Below are positions 1-7,672 of a stretch of 64,000 nt of DNA, one piece after another; position 1 is the stretch's first letter, and every line of letters starts with the position of its first letter. Under the pieces are notes generated by a model that did no database searches, had not been told where the DNA came from, and saw nothing but the letters and a program-made list of their open reading frames with translations. Source of the DNA: Pararhizobium_B sp963760965 (GTDB lineage: Bacteria; Pseudomonadota; Alphaproteobacteria; Rhizobiales; Rhizobiaceae); NCBI GenBank assembly GCA_963760965.1, contig CAVXEW010000013.1, positions 1-64,000 on the forward strand, read 5' to 3'. A program made the translations under genes and the position numbers.

Positions 1-1546
1 ATGACATGCTGGACGGGATCGCAGGCGAGACTAGCTACCACGTCGAGGCAAAGAATCTTGCATTGCGGACAGTTGGCTCGTGGTCGGTCATTCGCAGCGA
101 CCCGGATCTGCTTGCCCAGATGGTCCGCAACCTCGTCTCCAACGCCATCAAGTACACATCGAACGGCAAGGTGTTGCTTGGCTGCCGCCGGCACGGACGG
201 ATGCTCCGTATCGAAGTCTGGGATACCGGCATCGGCATTCCCGAGACCGAGATTGGTCGATCTTCGACGAATACCACCAGGTCGACAATGCGGCGCGGGA
301 AAGATCGCGCGGCCTCGGGCTTGGGCTCTCCATCGTCAGGAGGCTTGCCGATCTGCTCGGCCACCGTATCGAGGTGCACTCGCGGCCCGGCAAGGGATCA
401 GCCTTTGCCATCGAGGTGCCGCTCATATCAACACAAACGACGATCGTCGCCGAACATCGGACCCGTAGCGAGGAGCGACGCGCAGGAGGCACGGGACATC
501 GGAGAGCCAGCATTCTTCTGGTCGAGGACGATGTGGATCTGCGGGAGATCCTGGCAAGCGCGCTTGCCGCAGAGGGGTATTTTCTGAGGTCAGCGGCCGA
601 CGCCTCTTCCGCGCTTGATCTGGTCAAGCAGGCCCATTCTCCGCCGCAGATCGTCCTTGCGGACTACAATCTGCCGAACGGCGTCGATGGCCTGGAATTG
701 GTAAGGAGGATGCGTGCCCATCTTGGCAGTCAGCTGCCGGCCATCATCCTGACAGGTGATATATCGACGGAAGCCCTGCGAGAGATCGCCTCGCAGGATT
801 GCGCCTATCTGCACAAGCCGGTGAAGGTCGAGGAACTTGACCAGCGCATCGATGTGTTGCTTGCCGGTTCGCCGAACCCACGGCAAGCTTCGATCGAGCG
901 GGTCGACAGACCGGCCAGCCCGGCGACGGGGCCGACGATCTTCGTCGTCGATGACGATCGGACGATACGCGAGTCGCTCGCCGAGGCATTGCAGGGCGAC
1001 GACTGGCAGGTCGAAACCTACGGGAGCTGCGAGGCGTTTCTCGAAGCCTACCGACCGGAAAGGCGAGGTTGCCTTCTGGTCGACGCCTATCTGCCCGGAA
1101 TGGACGGATTCGAGTTGCTTCGGCAGCTCCACGAAAAGGGTGACCCGCTCCCTGCGATCATGATTACCGGAAAAAGCGATGTTGCGATGGCGGTGCGTGC
1201 GATGAAGGCGGGGGTGTCCGACTTCATCGAGAAGCCGATTGCTGAAAGGGAGCTTCGCGTCAGCATCCGGCATGCGCTGGAGCTTGCAGATGACGCCGGA
1301 ACACTCCTCGCGCGGCGGGAGTTCGCAGCGAGTCAGGTGGCCGAACTGACACCGAGGCAGCGACAGATCATGGATCTTGTGCTTGCCGGGCATCCGAGCA
1401 AGAACATTGCCGCCGATCTCGGCATCAGCCAGCGCACCGTCGAGACGCACCGCGCCTCGATCATGAAGAAAACCGGCGCCAAGTCCCTGCCGGCGCTCGC
1501 AAGGCTGGCCCTCGCCGCCGAACCGAACCGCTTCGAGGAGCGGTAG
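1..1546 (+). pseudogene. Hybrid histidine kinase/response regulator, 5'-truncated by window edge and frameshifted
   Basis: This is the 3' part of a cytoplasmic signalling protein. From base 6 the reading frame shows the kinase ATPase N box (NLVSNAIKY) and G1 box (DTGIGIPE). Near base 255-265 the homology jumps frame and continues as FDEYHQVDN, then the G2 box GLGLGLSIV. In that second frame follow a receiver domain (VEDD, acceptor Asp in LADYNLPNG, Lys in LHKP), a second FixJ-like receiver (VVDDD, VDAYLPGMDG, EKPI) and a LuxR/FixJ HTH starting LTPRQRQIMDLVLAGHPSKN. One missing base around GGTCGATCTTC explains the shift. HATPase-REC-REC-HTH in one chain would combine phosphorelay and DNA-binding output. 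Family and domains are clear; whether the frameshift is real or a sequencing error is not. Confidence 0.85.
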
Positions 1547-1698
1547 AACCAGTTTGGAGGTATCGGACCCGTCGCGTGCGGGGGCCCTCGCGCACCGGTC
1601 GGCGAACCTAACGCCTTGGCTTGGCACGAGCCTTGGTTTCGACAGGCTGTCGGACGTCCTTGACTTGGCTTGGGAAAGACGTTTCCGGCTTCTGCTCC

Positions 1699-1719
1699 CC
1701 AGCCCCTAATTGAAATGTG
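1699..1719 (+). repeat. Left terminal inverted repeat of the TA cassette
   Basis: This 21-bp end reads CCAGCCCCTAA, then TTG, then AAATGTG. It matches the reverse complement of the right end at 18 of 21 positions. Confidence 0.7.
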
Positions 1720-1919
1720 TACTCTGCGCAAAAAAGTCGGCTGAACTCCGTGAGCGCAAGGGGTTTATTGGGATTTTCCTGCGGAAAAATCTGAACGAGG
1801 TGGATGACACTGGCCAGCAATTCCGCCTTCCTGCCCTCTATCTCAGCAGACTGTCCATTGATGATCTCATCGCGATCGATTATATAGGAACGATCTATTT
1901 CTATAGAAGGATGGCAGTG

Positions 1920-2285
1920 ATGGCCGTGACACTTTCCGCCAATGTCGAGAAGCAGATGGCCCTCAAGGTCCGCATCGTCGCTGAGAAGGAACATCGATCG
2001 ATATCGAACGTCATCTCCAGCGCCCTTACGGTGTTTACCGGGCTGCCCAAGGACGTGCGCGACACGCTGCTCGAACTGCAGTCGCATCAGGATGTGAACG
2101 GCATCAAGCGTCTCTCTCGCGAGATGATGGCAGCGGTTTCGCGAATTCGCCTGGAAACAGCCACCGAACGCTTAACCGCCGAGAAGATTTTCGGCGGTGC
2201 TGACAGCGGCGCAGATGAGATCGATCTCATGGAAGAGGCGACACGGCTGAGTGAAGCCGCAAGGCGTGCGAAACAGAATCCGTGA
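1920..2285 (+). CDS. Ribbon-helix-helix type antitoxin
   Basis: Probable antitoxin of a type II toxin-antitoxin module: it would bind DNA as a dimer and neutralise the PIN protein encoded next. The N-terminal 45 residues (MAVTLSANVEKQ, then EHRSISNVISSALTVFTG) have the short strand plus two helices of RHH/CopG repressors. The rest is helical and charged and is the likely toxin-binding arm. I chose ATG 1920 because AGAAGG lies 9 nt upstream; ATG 1911 directly abuts that site. The stop overlaps the toxin GTG start by 4 nt, so the two are translationally coupled. A TATAG/CTATA inverted repeat just upstream could be an autoregulatory operator. The gene sits inside a TIR-flanked cassette. Family call is moderately sure. 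Confidence 0.7.
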   Translation: MAVTLSANVEKQMALKVRIVAEKEHRSISNVISSALTVFTGLPKDVRDTLLELQSHQDVNGIKRLSREMMAAVSRIRLETATERLTAEKIFGGADSGADEIDLMEEATRLSEAARRAKQNP

Positions 2286-2896
2286 GTTTGCCTCTTCGCA
2301 TACTGCTGGATGTGAATGTCTGGGTGACGAACCTGATGGCGGCCGCCAAGGGGCGACGAGGCACCACGTCCCAAAGGATCGTCTCCATGGTTACGAGTGG
2401 AAGATGGGGAGACGAGGGGCGCGAGGCGCAGCTCGTCACCTCCATTGGAATGCTGGAGACACTCGAGCATGTCCTGAAACGCCAAGGGGCATCGTCAGAT
2501 AATTCAGGAGCCTACATCGAAGCCATCAAGGGCATCATGAAATATGGACCAGACGAACTCGATCCATACCTTGTTCTCGGTGGACGCGAGCAGTTCGCGA
2601 TGGCTGATGTCGAAGATGCCGGAGTGCTGGCGACCGCTTTCGCCTCGAGGGCTACCCTTCTCGTGACGGACAATCTAAAGGATTTCCAGACCAAAGAATC
2701 CCTCCGGGTCGACACTCGCATTGTGAAGGCATCCTCGGGATCGAGGCAATTGCACGCATTGAGACATCAACAATTCGACGTTGATGTGATCGTTGCTCAT
2801 CCATTGGACGTAATGGCTTGGTTGGAGCAGCGTCTGAATTTCGAGCCTGACGCCCTTTGGAATCAAATCTCATCGAAACCCGCAAACCGGACGTAA
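2282..2896 (+). CDS. PIN-domain toxin (putative VapC-like ribonuclease)
   Basis: Probable RNase toxin of the module. The 204-residue protein shows the PIN signature: LLDVNVWVTN with the first Asp near residue 9, an acidic helix MLETLEHVL, MADVEDAGVLATAFA with a third acidic position, and LLVTDNLKDF. These would coordinate the metal ion. It is longer than the common 130-residue VapC proteins, with an insertion around residues 28-60 and a C-terminal extension after residue 150. It starts at GTG 2282, overlapping the antitoxin stop. PIN toxins of this kind usually cut tRNA or rRNA, but the target here is unknown. The right terminal repeat of the cassette begins only 9 nt after the stop. Confidence 0.75.
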   Translation: MSLPLRILLDVNVWVTNLMAAAKGRRGTTSQRIVSMVTSGRWGDEGREAQLVTSIGMLETLEHVLKRQGASSDNSGAYIEAIKGIMKYGPDELDPYLVLGGREQFAMADVEDAGVLATAFASRATLLVTDNLKDFQTKESLRVDTRIVKASSGSRQLHALRHQQFDVDVIVAHPLDVMAWLEQRLNFEPDALWNQISSKPANRT

Positions 2897-2904
2897 ATCG
2901 TTTC

Positions 2905-2925
2905 CACATTTTGGTTAGGGGCTGG
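2905..2925 (-). repeat. Right terminal inverted repeat of the TA cassette
   Basis: This is the mirror copy of the repeat at 1699-1719. It is followed at once by the second copy of the 10-bp direct repeat CTTCTGCTCC. Confidence 0.7.
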
Positions 2926-3037
2926 CTTCTGCTCCATCTTTTCCTTTTTCGGTTTGCGGATTTCTCTGTTGGAGCGACGTTGTCACTTGGACATTGGTTT
3001 GCTTCTCTCTCTTCTTTTTGCCGTACACCGACTGCTT

Positions 3038-3241
3038 TCACGGCGTTGCGGCTTCGAGGCTGTCTTCCTCTGCCACACGTTCCTGTCTCATTTCTTCGTT
3101 GGGGAGGCGATACTGCGGGGAGTTGTTGTCACGAAGCGGCAGGAGCCTGATGACGCGGTAGGCGTCCGCGGCGGCCGGATATATCCCTATTCGGTTTCTT
3201 AAGCGGACTGCCTGACCGAGCCGGAAACGGTGAAGGCGCAT
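3038..3241 (-). CDS. Small hypothetical protein, basic/SH3-like, 67 aa
   Basis: I do not know a function. The 67-residue product starts MRLHRFRLGQAVRLRN and contains AYRVIRLLPLRDNN and PQYRLPNEE-RQERVAEEDSLE. This resembles short rhizobial proteins of the form FRxGQxVRxxxRxG...YRIxxxLPxxDxxxQYRI...ERVxxEDxL, which read as small beta-barrel domains. ATG 3241 was chosen because the recognisable domain begins there and GGCAGGAG precedes it. It follows the gene at 3249-3545 by 8 nt on the same strand, so the two probably form an operon. Confidence 0.55.
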   Translation of the reverse strand: MRLHRFRLGQAVRLRNRIGIYPAAADAYRVIRLLPLRDNNSPQYRLPNEEMRQERVAEEDSLEAATP

Positions 3242-3248
3242 CTCCTGC

Positions 3249-3545
3249 CTACCTTTGTCTGCCGGGGCCCTCCGATGGGCCGGGTGATGTTTCGGGATCA
3301 ATCTTCTCCGCGCCTGCAATTTCGCCGGGCTCGATCCGGACGGCACGGGTAGTGCCTCGTCTTTTTCCGAGGGCGGGCAAGAGGATGAAAGTCGCCACGC
3401 GCCTGTAGGCAAGCCATGACAAACCCTCGATGAGTTCGTCGTCCTCTTCGACGGCGTAGTCGCCCGGTGGCTGCATTTCCCCGATGTCGCTCACAGCAAA
3501 CGGGGCAGGGAAGCGAAAGATCGATTGTCTGGTTCGTCTGGTCAA
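3249..3545 (-). CDS. Small hypothetical protein, 98 aa
   Basis: Function unknown. The product starts MTRRTRQSIFRFPAPFAV and has the core PPGDYAVEEDDELIEGLSWL then AYRRVATFILLPA. I recognise this pattern from short conserved proteins common in Hyphomicrobiales, without an assigned role. It uses a TTG start with AAGGA 8 nt upstream. No signal peptide or membrane segment is visible. The C-terminal third is low-complexity (Pro, Gly, Arg) and may be poorly conserved. It lies directly upstream of the 67-residue gene on the same strand. Confidence 0.6.
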   Translation of the reverse strand: MTRRTRQSIFRFPAPFAVSDIGEMQPPGDYAVEEDDELIEGLSWLAYRRVATFILLPALGKRRGTTRAVRIEPGEIAGAEKIDPETSPGPSEGPGRQR

Positions 3546-3647
3546 AGAAACTGTCCTTGGGAACTCCCGGCGGATTCCGGCTCATTTACCGAGCACTCGG
3601 CGGAGCTGATAAACGGATCTGTTGGCGTGCCCTTTTTGTGTGCGGGC

Positions 3648-3941
3648 TCATCTTGATGGCGACGCATCCGGAATGGCGTCGCGCTCAAATGCGTTGGCAT
3701 TGAGCAAGCTCTTGAGGCGGGAGGCCTCCGACTTGTCGAGCCCGCTTGACGGGCGGCCGTCGGTGTCGGCAGCGCTCCCGGCAAGGCGGTCGTAGACTGT
3801 CCATGAGCCGTCAGGCTCCATGCGGCAACCGAAGCGATCTTCGACACGCTCGGATCGCGGTGCTCCACCTTCATTCTCCCATGAACTGAGGGCGGCAGGC
3901 ACACTGGATTTTCCTGACCGGTCGCTTGTGCGAGTTGTCAT
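3648..3941 (-). CDS. Small hypothetical protein, 97 aa
   Basis: Unrecognised. The product starts MTTRTSDRSGKSSVPAALSS and carries a plausible folded centre (RFGCRMEPDGSWTVYDRLAG) and a helix ASRLKSLLNANAFERDA. ATG 3941 is preceded by GGAAG at 6 nt. A longer in-frame extension to 4037 exists but would overlap the next gene and has no better start. The run of small genes on this strand (3.0-5.8 kb) resembles the stress-response small-protein islands seen in rhizobia; that context is inference. Confidence 0.5.
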   Translation of the reverse strand: MTTRTSDRSGKSSVPAALSSWENEGGAPRSERVEDRFGCRMEPDGSWTVYDRLAGSAADTDGRPSSGLDKSEASRLKSLLNANAFERDAIPDASPSR

Positions 3942-4030
3942 TGACGTCTTCCATTTCGCCGGCCGGCACGTCCCCTCCGTCGGGTCGCTGCGGTCCGAGC
4001 CGGCCGCAGTTCCTTGGACAAGAATGCGGG

Positions 4031-4153
4031 CTACCAAAGCAGCCCGAAGAGCATCGAATAGACGATGATGGCGACGACCGCTGTGACCAGAGACACGGCG
4101 AGGAGTTTGCCGTAATCAAAGGTGTAGAACTGTCGTGAAAGGAAATTTTTCAT
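4031..4153 (-). CDS. Single-pass membrane microprotein, 40 aa
   Basis: A short gene supported by a strong Shine-Dalgarno site (AGGAGG, 6 nt before ATG 4153) and a clean hydrophobic profile. The product begins MKNFLSRQFYTFDYGKLLA and continues into one transmembrane segment (SLVTAVVAIIVYSMLFGLLW), ending TAG at 4031. A basic N-terminus followed by a C-terminal membrane helix suggests insertion in the inner membrane with the N-terminus inside. Function unknown. It lies 26 nt downstream of the BA14K gene on the same strand. Confidence 0.6.
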   Translation of the reverse strand: MKNFLSRQFYTFDYGKLLAVSLVTAVVAIIVYSMLFGLLW

Positions 4154-4179
4154 GATGGCCTCCTGTTGTCGGCGACTGC

Positions 4180-4539
4180 TCAGCGAGCAACGCACGGGTG
4201 GTCGCGCCCGTCATAGCCGCGATAGGTTCCGGTCTGCGGATTGAAGCTGCGATAGGTGCGCGCGCAGTAGTCGTACCAGGCCTGCGTTCGCGGTTGGCCG
4301 GCGAACATGCCGCCGATGATCGCACCGGCCGCGAGCCCTCCGAGAAGGCCGAGCGCCGCGCCGTTGTCGTTGTGGCGGTAGTAGCGGTCGCCGCGATAGC
4401 TATTGTCGGCCCGGTTTTTGTGGTGGTTCTGGTAACCGTTGTGGCGCTGCCAGTTGCTGGACTGTGCGCCAGCGACGGGAACAAGCGCGACGGCCGCCAA
4501 TGCGGTTGCGACCGCAACGGCTCTGATGAGGGATTTCAT
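4180..4539 (-). CDS. BA14K family secreted protein
   Basis: The 119-residue product has a Sec signal peptide (MKSLIRAVAVATALAAVALV, cleavage after AGA), a His/Asn/Tyr-rich stretch (residues 28-58), a glycine-rich hydrophobic helix (GLLGGLAAGAIIGGMFAG) and the C-terminal BA14K motif YDYCARTYRSFNPQTG...GYDGRDHPC with two cysteines. BA14K proteins were first described in Brucella as immunoreactive, lectin-like cell-surface proteins. The gene lies upstream of a 40-aa membrane microprotein on the same strand. The family assignment is secure; the role here is unknown. Confidence 0.85.
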   Translation of the reverse strand: MKSLIRAVAVATALAAVALVPVAGAQSSNWQRHNGYQNHHKNRADNSYRGDRYYRHNDNGAALGLLGGLAAGAIIGGMFAGQPRTQAWYDYCARTYRSFNPQTGTYRGYDGRDHPCVAR

Positions 4540-4853
4540 TATATTTCTCCGGGTCGAACTGGTTTGCGGCTGGGCTCTCGCCAGCCGTCAGTGTTCAGTC
4601 GTCCTGGACTTCATATGGGGAGCAGCCGGCAAGACCATCAGAGTCGGAATTTACCGAGCAGGCATCGGCATGTTGGCATCCCGATTGCAAAGACAGCTTT
4701 CGAACCAGCAGGCGGTTCTCCCCGACCGGCGGCAGGGCGGCGTTTGCCCAAGGCGGCAAGCGCCCCACTTGCCGGCGAGGCAGAGTTGAACGGAGGAATG
4801 TTCAGCCCCGCAAGCCCGAGCGTGTAACGACACCAAGTCGGGGAAGCGCAGTA
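4540..4853. other. Intergenic, no gene seen
   Basis: These 314 bp separate the BA14K start from the gene ending at 4854. I see no convincing coding pattern, hairpin or repeat. Part of it must hold the BA14K promoter. Confidence 0.4.
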
Positions 4854-5096
4854 TCAGGTGGATTCCTCGCCGGTGAGGCGCGCCTTCGTCACCCGTGCAC
4901 GGATGATGGATGCAAGCACGTCGAGTTCCGCCGCGAACAACTCACCGGATCGCGCCGGTATGTCGAAATGAACCTGCTTGTGCTCCGACACGATCTGAAT
5001 TTCGAAGAAGTGCGCCATGTCGCCCTCATTCGTTTTCCGGGCGTCATATTGGGCTTTGACGATCATGAGGTCGCAAAGGACTTCAGTGGCGGCCAT
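4854..5096 (-). CDS. Small hypothetical protein, 80 aa
   Basis: Unrecognised soluble protein starting MAATEVLCDLMIVKAQYDAR and containing MAHFFEIQIVSEHKQVHFD, then a helix ELFAAELDVLASIIRARVTKA. ATG 5096 is favoured by GGGAGA five nt upstream; a longer in-frame start (5180) has no such site. The strand-helix pattern suggests a compact alpha/beta fold. No neighbour suggests a function. Confidence 0.5.
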   Translation of the reverse strand: MAATEVLCDLMIVKAQYDARKTNEGDMAHFFEIQIVSEHKQVHFDIPARSGELFAAELDVLASIIRARVTKARLTGEEST

Positions 5097-5297
5097 TCTT
5101 TTCTCCCGTGTTGTCGAGCTCAGTTCCTCATTCGCGCCATGCAGCTCTGCATGCAGGTAAAAGAGAACCACGCCGTCCAATCTCGCAGAATTCCGGCGAT
5201 CGGTGTTTGATCTCGGTCATTCGATTGCAGCTTCGTCGTCCAGATCGCACTGAACAGCCGGCGGCCATTGCGCTATCCGCCCGGGTCTGCCGTACGC

Positions 5298-5564
5298 TTA
5301 CAACATTCGACGGCGCAAAAATGCGTGATAAGCTGCAAGCAAGACGGTTCCGCCGATCAGGGCCGCCACGATGCTGTAGAGACTGGCCATCGCGATACCC
5401 GTGACGCCGGTGCCGCCGAAAAGGATGTAGACGCCTCCGCCGACAATGGCTCCCGCGCAGCCAAGCAGGATGTCGACGACAGTTCCTTCTCCGGTTGTCA
5501 TGACGATCTTGCTCGCGAGCAGGCCAAGCCCAACGCCGAGGAGTATCCAGACGATCACAGACAC
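5298..5564 (-). CDS. GlsB/YeaQ/YmgE family stress-response membrane protein
   Basis: An 88-residue inner-membrane protein with three hydrophobic segments: SVIVWILLGVGLGLLASKIV, DILLGCAGAIVGGGVYILFG and SLYSIVAALIGGTVLLAAYH. The Gly-rich helices and the LGxxxGLLASKI start are typical of the transglycosylase-associated (YeaQ/GlsB) family, induced by general stress in many bacteria. GTG 5564 is chosen because AGGAGG lies 5-6 nt upstream and the family start falls there. Monocistronic, on the same strand as the surrounding small genes. Confidence 0.8.
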   Translation of the reverse strand: MSVIVWILLGVGLGLLASKIVMTTGEGTVVDILLGCAGAIVGGGVYILFGGTGVTGIAMASLYSIVAALIGGTVLLAAYHAFLRRRML

Positions 5565-5708
5565 AAGGTCCTCCTGCGGGTTTACCAAGGTATTTGCACG
5601 AGGCGACGCCTGCCAGTCAGACGATTGCTGCCCGCCTCAATGAAATCCCGAGATCGGAAAATGCCGACGTCGCTCCCGGCCCAAGCTCGCTCATGCGAGC
5701 GGTTCGCC

Positions 5709-5843
5709 CTATTTTACAAGAGGCGGCGCAGGGTTCATGTAGTGGCCAAAGTAGTACCAGACGAGGGTCGCAACAACCGCGACGACAACCAGCGTTACGA
5801 TGTAGAAGCGCTGGTTCGGGGTGGTGTGACGGGGCGTTTCCAT
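5709..5843 (-). CDS. Single-pass membrane microprotein, 44 aa
   Basis: The frame reads METPRHTTPNQRFYIVTL, then a hydrophobic stretch VVVAVVATLVWYYFG, and ends NPAPPLVK. A polar N-terminus of about 14 residues precedes one transmembrane segment. AAGG lies about 9 nt before ATG 5843, which is weak, so the call rests mainly on the amphipathic/hydrophobic organisation. Function unknown. It resembles the 40-aa microprotein at 4031-4153 in size and topology but not in sequence. Confidence 0.45.
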   Translation of the reverse strand: METPRHTTPNQRFYIVTLVVVAVVATLVWYYFGHYMNPAPPLVK

Positions 5844-6267
5844 GGCGAATAGCCTTCTGTTCGAGAATCTGCACGGCCGCAAGAATCACTGATTTTGACC
5901 GATACGGACGGCGACGGGCGGTTTTCGACTTAGGAGGGTGCGCGCCGCGGCGATTCCGTGCCATCGCGAAGCGTAGCCGACGAAGTGCAGAGACCGCCCG
6001 TCAGTTCCCAGACATTATTTCCCGTCCGGTCGAGGTGCCAGCGCCGGAAACTACGCAATTTCGGAGGCTTCGCCGCTCGGACAAAGGATATTCGTGAACC
6101 CTGCGGCACCCGAGTGCGTAGATTCCGAGGCTTCGGCAAAGCGTCCGCTGCCGCCTATGGCGCAAGACCGGGGCTACATGCGGAGATGCCGGTCATGGTC
6201 GTGTCCTATCGAGTGGTGAAGCTCGGCGGTAGCGCGTCCGACGGCGAGAAGAACTTGCTCAGGATCT
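5844..6267. other. Intergenic, no intact gene seen
   Basis: No reading frame here has family resemblance or a good start. The region leads into an IS256-type remnant and is probably degraded sequence. Confidence 0.4.
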
Positions 6268-6269
6268 CC

Positions 6270-6377
6270 CAGCGCAACCGCTGCCGCGACTGGGAGACAC
6301 GCGCCGGAACCGTCGAGCTGCGCATTCCGAGCCGCCGGAAATGCTCCTGGTTCCCGAGCTTCCTGGAGCCGTACCGC
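6270..6377 (+). pseudogene. IS256-family transposase remnant
   Basis: About 35 codons read RDWETRAGTVELRIPSRRK then SWFPSFLEPYR. This matches the strongly conserved N-terminal region of alphaproteobacterial IS256 transposases (NGYRxRDWxTRAGTVELRIPKLRxGSYFPxFLEPRR). The catalytic DDE core is absent and the frame soon drifts, so it is a decayed fragment. It marks past insertion activity in the 6-10 kb stretch. Confidence 0.65.
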
Positions 6378-6748
6378 TTGGCGCTGCGGGAAACGAAAGA
6401 GCCTCCGCGCCGCCCGGGGGCGCGCGGAGGCCAGTTGCGATGAGTAGCGGGGTAGGGGCGTTTTAAACTCATCGATACCACACATATGGAAACGAGCGGT
6501 CCTCGCGGCGAGTACCAAGTAAGGATGACGTCGGGTCGCGAGCGCCGAAAAGGCCGTACTGCGGCACGCTCGCAATCTCTGCTCACCGGATTGTCGTGAA
6601 ACCCTGTTTCGGTCGACATGCCGCTATTTTGCGGCCACACTTGCAGCCGCATGGTTCCGGTCATCATCGGCCATCGCCGACCATCGGGCGCCGATGACTG
6701 AGAGCCCGGTTTATGCTCCCGCCTGCCAATCTCGGAAAGGCGCTTCCA

Positions 6749-6940
6749 ATGAGCGAATTCTCGGACACGCGCAGACGTTACAGAGATCATGTTCGCCGCG
6801 AAAATATGCGGTACTTCATGCAGATCATGAAAAGCGAAACAGACCTGGCAAAGCGTAAAATCATCCATGAACTGATTCTGGATCACTATGAACGCTTTCT
6901 GAAGTCCGACGAGGGCGCTCCCGGCACGAAGACAAACTAG
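6749..6940 (+). CDS. Small hypothetical protein, 63 aa
   Basis: Unrecognised. The product starts MSEFSDTRRRYRDHVRREN and continues with charged amphipathic helices (MQIMKSETDLAKRKIIHELI, DHYERFLKS). GGAAAGG lies 8 nt before ATG 6749, a convincing ribosome site. All-helical, soluble and basic at the N-terminus; it could be a small regulator or adaptor, but nothing in the sequence proves this. Confidence 0.5.
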   Translation: MSEFSDTRRRYRDHVRRENMRYFMQIMKSETDLAKRKIIHELILDHYERFLKSDEGAPGTKTN

Positions 6941-7109
6941 CCCGTCTCATTCATGAGTAGCGTGGTTCGCGTGCCGCTGATAAACGGGCCAGGGTGGACC
7001 GGGGACTGTGTCACGCAGGGTTAGCATCAGCCCGCAGGGGCGCATTCAGGAAGGAATCCTCAGGCAGCCGTCTCATGCCGAAGAGCAAGGCCTGTGGTTG
7101 ACATAGCCG

Positions 7110-7330
7110 TCGGGGTCAAGTGTCCAAAATTATTGAAATATCATTTTTAAATCCATCACATGTTCAAACAAAAAGATCGTTTGTATTGTTTTTTCTGTAA
7201 ATTTTGAGATATTTCTCTCGCTTAGATTAAGGTAATTTTGTGGTATTTTGTATTATTAATTTTGTATTTTTATTTTATTTACATTTGAATTGCTTATTCC
7301 TCATTCCTATTTTTAAGTCGTGCAGGTAGA
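7110..7330. other. AT-rich island upstream of the gene at 7382
   Basis: Within 6941-7381, which holds no gene, about 200 bp are strikingly A/T-rich with long T and A runs, in a genome otherwise dominated by G and C. It sits directly upstream of an intact small gene with a strong ribosome site. It could be a promoter with curved DNA, a target for a Ros/MucR or H-NS-like silencer, or acquired DNA. The composition is direct observation; the role is inference. Confidence 0.6.
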
Positions 7331-7381
7331 ATGGCTTACGCCACCTCCACGCGACAGGAAAATTAAAAAAGGAAAGAGAAA

Positions 7382-7672
7382 ATGGAAGCGATCGTCAGAA
7401 CTTACTCAGGAAATGGCGCCAAGGAGCTCTTTAATGTGCTGGAGGCGCACAAGAAGGACGTGGAGACACTTATGCGTTCGGTGAAGGGGTTCTCAGATTA
7501 TTCTCTTATCCGAACAGGCGACGGTGGCATATCCGTCACGGTCTGCCGCGACAAGACGGGCCTCGACGAAAGCGCCGAAAAGGCCAAGGCCTGGATCAGC
7601 AAGAACGCCTCCGCCGCTGGCGCAAGCGCGCCGAAAGTGTTGGAAGGCTCAGTCATTCTCCAGCTCCACTAG
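7382..7672 (+). CDS. Small hypothetical protein, 96 aa (possible ferredoxin-like/ABM fold)
   Basis: The product starts MEAIVRTYSGNGAKELFNVL and contains VKGFSDYSLIRTGDGGISVT, then a helix AEKAKAWISKNASAAG and a strand KVLEGSVILQLH. The order strand-helix-strand-strand-helix-strand is that of small alpha-beta proteins such as antibiotic-biosynthesis-monooxygenase-like domains; I infer fold only. AAAGGAAAGAG precedes ATG 7382. Its promoter region is the AT-rich island, so expression may depend on a nucleoid or silencing protein. Confidence 0.65.
   Translation: MEAIVRTYSGNGAKELFNVLEAHKKDVETLMRSVKGFSDYSLIRTGDGGISVTVCRDKTGLDESAEKAKAWISKNASAAGASAPKVLEGSVILQLH

Larger units (their letters stand above)
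1689..2935. mobile_element. TIR- and direct-repeat-flanked cassette carrying a toxin-antitoxin pair, no transposase
   Basis: The segment 1699-2925 (1,227 bp) begins CCAGCCCCTAA and ends TTAGGGGCTGG, an 11-bp perfect inverted repeat. The homology continues after a 3-bp mismatch with AAATGTG at both ends, giving 18 of 21 matches. Immediately outside lies a direct repeat CTTCTGCTCC (1689-1698 and 2926-2935), the layout of a target-site duplication. The only genes inside are the RHH antitoxin and PIN toxin. Ten-bp duplications are known for some IS4-group elements, and mobile insertion cassettes with IS ends but no transposase are known for IS231. I cannot assign these ends to a family, so mobility by a transposase acting in trans is inference. 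Confidence 0.7.

Noticed and set aside
2897..3037. Possible gene continuing rightwards from the toxin
   Set aside because: Frames across this part have no start or domain; the sequence is the right cassette end and flank.
5930..6139. Basic 69-codon frame on the minus strand
   Set aside because: No ribosome site, no recognisable pattern; Arg/Pro-rich as expected by chance.
6438..6474. Inverted repeat CGATGAGT/ACTCATCG with a 21-bp spacer
   Set aside because: No gene start is near, no T run follows, and the arms are short; probably chance in degraded sequence.
6440..6961. Repeated ATGAGTAGCG at two places
   Set aside because: Only 10 bp, with no flanking inverted ends; not enough to propose an element.
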